From positions 98,539,189 to 98,603,188 of the forward strand of contig OV884009.1 in the NCBI GenBank assembly GCA_930367205.1: 64,000 nt of DNA, read 5' to 3'. The notes under the pieces are model-generated. The model was not told the origin of the DNA. It searched no databases and worked only from the letters and a program-made list of their open reading frames with translations. Shown one piece after another: positions 58,445 to 64,000 of the stretch. Source of the DNA: Acanthosoma haemorrhoidale. Lineage: Eukaryota; Arthropoda; Insecta; Hemiptera; Acanthosomatidae. The translations under genes were made by a program, and so were the position numbers. Each line of letters begins with the position of its first letter. Position 1 is the stretch's first letter.

Positions 58445-59119
58445 TCAAGACTTGCGACAAAGGGTGAAGGTAATGTGGGAACATTTTGCTTCATTAACTT
58501 TGATCCGCCATTGGTTGCACCAATACTCGATCTCGTCAAGGTGTTTTTGATGGTTATGGGATGTTATGTCGGGGTCTGGGTTAGATGACAAGACTGCAGT
58601 GTCATCTGCAAATGTGGCCAAGAAGGTATTGGGAGTAGAGGGGACATCAGCGGTGTATAGGTTATAGAGTATGGGGCCAAGGACACTGCCCTGTGGAACT
58701 CCTGCATTTATAGGATAGTAGTTTGAATATTCTAAACCACAGCGGACTTGGAAGAAGCGGTTTGAAAGGTAGGACTGTAGGATTAGGAAAAGGGTCTGTG
58801 GTAAATATCTTTTGAGCTTGTAGAGTAAACCTGCGTGCCAAACCCTGTCAAAAGCTTGAGCTATATCAAGAAAGGCAGCAGTGCAATACTTTTTGGTTTC
58901 AAGGGCTGAGGAGATGTGATCAACAACGCGAAGGCCTTGTTGAGCAGTGGAATGTCGTTGGTGGAAACCAAACTGGTGTGTGGGAAAAAGGTTTTTGGAT
59001 TCAACAATTGGAAGTAGACGTTTTAGTAGGAGTTTCTCAAATATTTTTGAGAGGATAGGGAGTAGGCTTATTGGACGGTAAGATGAGGCTTCATTGGGTG
59101 GTTTACCGGGTTTGGCCAA
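58445..59119 (-). CDS. Jockey reverse transcriptase domain frame (within the LINE)
   Basis: A 224-codon uninterrupted frame, the largest authentic open frame in the window. RT blocks in order: YRPISLLPILSKIFEKLLLK (residues about 14-33), HQFGFHQRHSTAQQ (48-61), AAFLDIAQAFDRVWHAGLL (83-101, first catalytic D), AGVPQGSVLGPILYNLYTAD (about 137-156), LATFADDTAVLSS (about 163-175, catalytic FADD) and WCNQWRIKVNEAKCSHITF (about 200-218). It has no ATG of its own in the native protein; it is the middle of ORF2, cut upstream by a frameshift and downstream by the deletion that fuses it to the 3' tail. Alone it would lack the endonuclease and thumb, so it is not a functional retrotransposase although the catalytic residues are intact. 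Confidence 0.9.
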   Translation of the reverse strand: MAKPGKPPNEASSYRPISLLPILSKIFEKLLLKRLLPIVESKNLFPTHQFGFHQRHSTAQQGLRVVDHISSALETKKYCTAAFLDIAQAFDRVWHAGLLYKLKRYLPQTLFLILQSYLSNRFFQVRCGLEYSNYYPINAGVPQGSVLGPILYNLYTADVPSTPNTFLATFADDTAVLSSNPDPDITSHNHQKHLDEIEYWCNQWRIKVNEAKCSHITFTLCRKS

Positions 59120-59433
59120 TAGGACAATAATGGAATGTTTCCAGAGGAGTGGAAAGTGCGTCGTTCGGATAATGCAATTATATATGTAAGTTAGAAAGAT
59201 TATGGCTTTAGGAGGAAGGTTTTGAGAATTTGAGGAGTAAGAAGATCATATCCAGGGGATTTTCTGTGAGTTAAGTTTTTCAGAAGGTATTTGACCTCAG
59301 AGGGATTAACGGCTTTTGGTGGAAGGGAGAGAGGAATAGGTGAAGTGAGGAAATCTTCCACAGTTGTGCTGTGAGTATGGTTTTGATGTGAAAGGTGAGG
59401 TGTGAACGTATGGGTAACATGCAGAGCAAATTC

Positions 59434-60120
59434 CTACGACCTATCTCCATCCGAAGCCGCCCAGGACCCATCATCACGACGGAGTGGGTGTGAAACAGGT
59501 TGATACTTTAGGATTTTTTTGGTTACATTCCACAAGGAGTTATCCCTGATAGACAGAGAGAAGAGGTAGGAATTGAAAGAATCGGAACGGAAGGATGCCA
59601 ATCGCCGCTTTACCAATCGGCAGTACTGATTGTACGTGCGGCGATCAGCAGGATGCCGGGATCTTTGCCACACTTTTCTGGAGCGGCGTTTGGATTGGAT
59701 TAGATCTTTGAGATGCTGAGGTAAACGATTATGATTGTGGATTTTTGGGTGACGATGCATCCCAAGCCGACCCCTGGACCAGAGTAGTGAAGGAATGCAC
59801 TGCATCGTCTAGGTCTTGGGATGTTTTCAGGGACAATTTGAGGTCTACAGACTCTGTAAGTAGCTGGCGAAAGTGGTCCCAGTCCTAATAAACGAAGGAG
59901 GAGGCAGTTTGTGAATTGGTCTTAGGGAAATGGTTAATAATAAAGGACTATGATCAGAGGAGAGGTCATCGAGGCGTGTGAGTGAATAGTTTAGTGTTCC
60001 TAAACTATTGTAGAAAAAGAAGTCAAGGAGATCAGGATTTCGGTTGGGATCAGATGGCCAGTAGGTGGCTGTGTCAGGAGAGATAGTGGAGCAATGTTTC
60101 CGTGTGAGTGCAGACAGCAA
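59434..60120 (-). pseudogene. Jockey ORF2 endonuclease-RT linker, frameshifted
   Basis: Two minus-strand frames cover this part. 60120-59845 holds the endonuclease C-terminus: PNRNPDLLDFFFYNSLGTLN, then SLTRLDDLSSDHSPLLLTI. 59805-59434 holds the linker: LPQHLKDLIQSKRRSRKVWQ, RSRHPADRRTYNQYCRLVKR and NSLWNVTKKILKYQPVSHPL. They match the 10045-10422 frame of the copy at 9530-12010. The frame changes between them, around 59805-59850, from small indels. Confidence 0.85.
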
Positions 60121-60797
60121 AGCACGTCCTCGTGTATTTGTGGCTCTTGACCCCCAGTGTTGGTGCTTCCCACAGCAGCTTCCCAGTGTTGGTGTAAGTC
60201 CCCACCCACAAGGAAACGATGTCCGATGGAGTTTAGAAAGGAGATGAATTGGGAGTCGGAAATAGATTTATTGGGAGGGCAGTACACTGATGCTAGAGTA
60301 AGGGGAAAAGTGAAGGTGGTGATTGACACTGCAGTGGATTGAAGGAAATCATGTGCTACCAAAGGAACTATGTGGATATGGAGTTATGGACAATGACAGC
60401 GGTACCTGCATGAGCTCTTCCATCAGGGTGATCAGTTCGATAAGTCTGGTACTGTCGAACGGTAAATGTCGTTTACTCGTAAGTCTTGTTTCAGTAATAA
60501 GAGCTACGTCGATGTTTTTGTCGTGGATTAGTGCTGTCAGTTCGTTAGTGTGGGTGCGAACGCCATTCGCATTCCAAAGGAGAATGGATAAGTAGTCAGA
60601 AGGATCCACTTATTGGTTTTGTTTAACGGGGATCAGGTAGGAGACAAGATTTGTAAGAAGGGAAATGAGAGGGGTAATTAGAGTTCTGAATTCTGTAAGG
60701 AATGATGTTAATAGGCTAGTGAGATCTGAAGAGCTTGGAGGTGGAGGAATATGCGAGGTGTGTGGTTGAGGATGGGATTGGGTTTGCTGGTACCACC

Positions 60798-61681
60798 AAG
60801 GTAACAGTGGAAGCGAATTGAGCAATGTTCCTCAATGATTCCTGGTTGTAGTGATCCCTAGATTTGAGTCCTTCTTGTACGCAAGGATAACAGTCGAAGC
60901 GAATAGAGAGTGATTACTCAATGATTCCAGCTTGTAGTGATCCCTAGATTTGAGTCCTTCTTGTACGCAAGGATAACAGTCGAAGCGAATAGAGAGTGAT
61001 TACTCAATGATTCCAGCTTGTAGTGATCCCTAGATTTGAGTCCTTCTTGTACGCAAGGATAACAGTCGAAGCGAATAGAGAGTGATTACTCAATGATTCC
61101 AGCTTGTAGTGATCCCTAGATTTGAGTCCTTCTTGTACGCAAGGATAACAGTCGAAGCGAATAGAGAGTGATTACTCAATGATTCCAGCTTGTAGTAATT
61201 CCTTGATTTGAGTCCTTCTTGGACGCAAGGATAACAGTCGAAGCGAATAGAGAGTGATTACTCAATGATTCTAGCTTGTAGTGATCCCTAGATTTGAGTC
61301 CTTCTTGTACGCAAGGATAACAGTCGAAGCGAATAGAGAGTGATTACTCAATGATTCCAGCTTGTAGTAATTCCTTGATGCGAGTCCTTCTTGGACGCAA
61401 GGATAACAGTCGAAGCGACTAGAGAGTGATTACTCAATGATTCCAGCTTGTAGTGATCCCTAGATTTGAGTCCTTCTTGTACGCAAGGATAACATTCGAA
61501 GCGAATAGAGAGTGATTACTCAATGATTCCAGCTTGTAGTGATCCCTAGATTTGAGTCCTTCTTGTATGCAAGGATAACAGTCGAAGCGAATAGAGAGTG
61601 ATTACTCAATGATTACAGCTTGTAGTAATTCCTTGATTCGAGTCCTTGTATGCAAGGGTGAAAGTGGAAACGAATGGAGAC
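60798..61681. repeat. 86-bp tandem array B, about 10 copies, same origin as array A
   Basis: Period 86 bp, differing from array A mainly by three extra bases in the GAGTCCTTCTTGTACGC part. Units alternate between GTGATCCCTAGATTTGAG and GTAATTCCTTGAT-CGAG types, again suggesting multi-unit duplication. The last unit (61600-61681) has the shorter 83-bp form and runs into single-copy Gypsy sequence. Arrays A and B were one array before the Jockey element inserted. Confidence 0.93.
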
Positions 61682-62310
61682 TCTGACATTGAATTTATCT
61701 ATGGCAAATATGTCCCTATATTTGTTAATAAGGTGTAAATAGTTAGCCTTCTGTTGTCTTCAATATGTTGCAAGTTTGCTTCAAAATTGTTTATATTTAA
61801 ATTTACTACATTATAATCCTGGACATGATCTTGTATCTTCATCTGATTATCAATTGGCCATTGAAAAGTAGTTTTGTGATCGCTATTGCCTCGGTCTTGC
61901 TGTAGATTGTCTATTAGTTTCCCTTTATCCGTGCGCTGAGAAATTTGTAAATTTTCACTGTGGATTAACTTGAGTTTTTTTATGGCGTCAATACCTAGTA
62001 ATAGATCATAGGAGATGTCAATTTTAACAACGTAAGTTTTTTTTGAATCTGTGATGTTCGCAATACGAGGATTGATTGTTGTCCGGGTTGAAGTAAAATC
62101 AGATCCACTGATTTACACACTTTTGTTCCATCAATTTAAACGTTACATTGGAGCTGCAGTAATAAAGTGCTTTTATTTTCGAATTACCATTAATAACTAC
62201 GTTTAATTTTATCAGTGGATCTACCTTTGCCCGGTTACCTCGTTTAAATCTTCGTTATCGATATCAATATTTAATATTTTTAATTCTTTCGGATTATAGT
62301 TTTTCATTGA
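61682..62310 (-). pseudogene. Gypsy protease and protease-RT linker, degraded
   Basis: On the minus strand, upstream of the RT, codons read LIKLNVVINGNSKIKALYYC, then SSNVTF. This is the layout of a retroviral-type aspartic protease active site, but the family DSG/DTG is replaced by residues lacking the D, so the site is dead. After a frameshift, TYVVKIDISYDLLLGIDAIK and KLKLIHSENLQI match the second protease motif (YD-ILG-D-L). Then ANLQHIEDNRRLTIYTLLTN, IGTYLP and INSMSESPF lead into the RT start amplified in the arrays. A lead-in frame, MKNYNPKELKILNIDIDNED, lies at about 62305-62245. Confidence 0.65.
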
Positions 62311-63589
62311 TCAAAGTTTTGTTCAATTAATTATAAAAAGAAACCAATACTCTATCCGATACATGTATGTTCCATTCATGTATATTATTTATATACCTTA
62401 TATTAATAGGGGACATTAATATTTTGAAAGTTGTACCTGTGACTTTTTTGTTTTCATACTTTCTGTTATTTAATTTTAAGGGATAAATCCGAATCATCCT
62501 TTGCCAACATTTTCACCCCCTCTTTCGTAAAATAGTCAGACAGAAGAAATTATTTGTTTGGAAGTAAAGCCTCTACCGTCGGGATCGGAAATTACTCGAT
62601 ATTACTGGCTCAGATTGCTTCATTTGACCAATTTTAAACCTAACTGGTCACGGAAAAAGATTTTTGGAAACAAAAAGTTTATGTATATAAAAAAAAACAA
62701 AAAAAACATTGAAGCCTGGATCAGTTATTTGTATTATTTAAAAACATATCAAATTGTTTCTTAATGTGTCATTTATAACGAGGAAAATGATCCGGATGTA
62801 TCTAAAAGTTAAACCTCTCCCCTTTGGCTTTGAAAAGATTGTTCAATTTGATTTTTGGAAAAAGTTGTCCTAACTATCAAGGAGCGTTCTTTGTTTTTTC
62901 TCATCTGATTTATTTCTCTTCGTATTCACATTATCTATGAATCATATGATGGCATTATCTATAGGAGGGTATAGGTTACCCTTCGTTTTATCTTCTTCAG
63001 ATAAACGTTTTTTAATCCTAGCAAAAACAATTGATCCTTCGTGAAGAAAATCGCTCGCACCTCGCTGCTCCCTGTTAAATTAAAAAAGTTTTCTGTAATA
63101 TAATAGAAAATTCCATTTTAACTGTTTAATAAAATAGATGTAAATGACATGTGAAATATAAGATACATTTTTAGTATCATTATGGTGTATGCCAGGTTAT
63201 TATATAATTTATTGTTTCAGCAGTTGAAAAGATCAGAAGATGCCTGAATGGGCGAAATACTAGTTAAGTATTGTCAAAAGTTCAACTAACGTACTAGATA
63301 ACTATTAGTCTTCATAGTACTGTATACATAGGCTAAATGACCCAGCCGATGTCCGTTCTGTCTCACTGGGAAAAATGAGTGGCTTTTTGAAATCGATAAT
63401 GAGGTTATTAGATGACAGCCTAGTATTGACTCTGCTAGTACAGTTGATGAGGTGTAAGTTGATAGTGAGGTGGTAAGGCCTACATTTTTAATGACCTCTC
63501 TCTTTCACCACGCGGATCCACACTTCAAGTCGGCCTGCGGAGCACGCGATTCATGTTGTTCCTTCTTTCATCCGTTATTCTCTATGTTC
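62311..63589. other. AT-rich DNA, no supportable gene
   Basis: The gag-like part of the Gypsy element could lie here on the minus strand but no zinc knuckle or other motif was seen. Short frames only. Confidence 0.4.
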
Positions 63590-63960
63590 TACGATCATTA
63601 TGATTATTATTAAGTCGGTGACAATTCGATGTCGAGTCCTGACCTCCTAAACCAAACGATTCGGATCATGTGCGGCTGACATCCAGTTCCTCACACCCAG
63701 CATGAACCTGGCATCACCTACCAGCCACGGCGCCATTCCATCGAAGCCGAAGTCTTCCTCTGCGTTTTGATCCGTGAAGTACCTCTGTCATTATTTCCCA
63801 TGGCAGATCATTCTCAGCCATCCAAGCCTCTGACGGGACCTTGAAAAGATCTTTGAGCTCCTGGTTTATTAGACGTCACCTTCACAGCTTCAAATACTTT
63901 ACAGAGAATGTTCCTCTCAAAGACTATCAAGTTCTGCTCACCAGAGGAGAATTGGCCAAA
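63590..63960 (-). pseudogene. RTE/I-like LINE C-terminal fragment
   Basis: Minus-strand codons read LIVFERNILCKVFEAVK (family LLVFERKILRKIFGPV), then after a frameshift TEVLHGSKRRGRLRLRWNG, GDARFMLGVRNWMSAAHD and PNRLV (family G-RRRGRPRLRW-DGV--D---LGVRNW---A-DR--W). This is the hallmark C-terminus of a LINE group common in arthropods and matches the lineage of the fragment at 30560-31440. Stops and frameshifts show it is dead; the catalytic part would lie beyond the right edge of the window but may not exist. Confidence 0.7.
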
Positions 63961-64000
63961 TAATTGTTTTATATAAATTAATCTTAGTTTCCTTAGACAA

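Larger units (their letters stand above)
58339..60797 (-). mobile_element. Jockey family 1 LINE, 2.46 kb, inserted in the tandem array
   Basis: The best copy of the family, on the minus strand. It begins with a proline-rich ORF1 end (HIPPPPSSSDL, stop near 60613), then ORF2 endonuclease: LLWNANGVRTHTNELTALI, the DVALITETRL block with the catalytic E, SVYCPPNKSISDSQFISF, FLVGGD, and SSDHSPLLLTISLR with the SDH motif. The linker, RT and 3' tail follow, ending at 58339 with TTTTATCACAATAAA and a short A-run. Frameshifts break the endonuclease near 60440, 60190 and 60005. The ORF2 C-terminus and most of the 3' untranslated region are deleted: codons after CRKS jump to GAGCGAGTGAATGATG at about 58446. 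Direct repeats AAGGTAACAG (58329-58338, 60798-60807) are its likely target duplication. Confidence 0.93.

Overview
The window reads as repeat-rich nuclear DNA of an animal, most likely an arthropod and probably an insect. It is AT-rich, contains long (GA)n and (AT)n tracts, and holds no operons or intact host gene that I can recognise. Almost everything identifiable is a broken transposable element: Jockey-clade LINEs, two other LINE lineages, a Ty3/Gypsy polyprotein, a solo-LTR family, and Tc1, mariner and pogo/Tigger DNA transposons. The species cannot be fixed from the sequence alone.

Layout. At 1.6-2.7 kb lies a 19-copy, 57-bp minisatellite. From 3.5 to 13.3 kb there are LINE remnants: two Jockey-type fragments, an RT fragment fused to an LTR piece, a 2.5-kb degenerate Jockey copy at 9.5-12.0 kb, and a minus-strand copy of a second Jockey family at 12.6-13.3 kb. 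A Tc1 transposase pseudogene lies at 15.5-16.2 kb. At 17.1-19.1 kb an LTR is split by a LINE. At 21.2 kb there is another LTR copy, and at 22.7 kb a retroposed, hairpin-rich element with a perfect 13-bp target duplication. A Tigger remnant (26.0-26.7 kb), Jockey ends and an RTE-like fragment (29.8-32.3 kb), an LTR (33.4-34.1 kb), a mariner remnant (41.0-41.7 kb) and a broken LTR element (42.8-44.3 kb) follow. At 45.8-49.7 kb there is an inverted pair of a dispersed repeat plus more Jockey ends. A solo LTR with a 5-bp target duplication lies at 54.6-55.9 kb.

The most striking region is 56.3-62.3 kb on the minus strand. A Gypsy-type polyprotein pseudogene runs from protease through RT to RNase H. 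A short piece of its RT coding sequence has been amplified into 83/86-bp tandem repeats. A 2.46-kb Jockey element has inserted into that array, and a 125-bp Jockey tail has inserted into the adjoining RT sequence.

Several insertions are supported by target-site duplications that I could read exactly: 37.4, 45.9, 49.5, 54.6, 57.2, 58.3/60.8 and 22.7 kb. Together they allow a relative chronology of insertions. Stretches between these elements (notably 7.1-9.3, 13.8-15.5, 19.1-20.8, 23.2-26.0, 27.2-29.8, 34.1-36.2, 37.4-39.5 and 49.7-54.1 kb) are AT-rich DNA in which I see no supportable gene.
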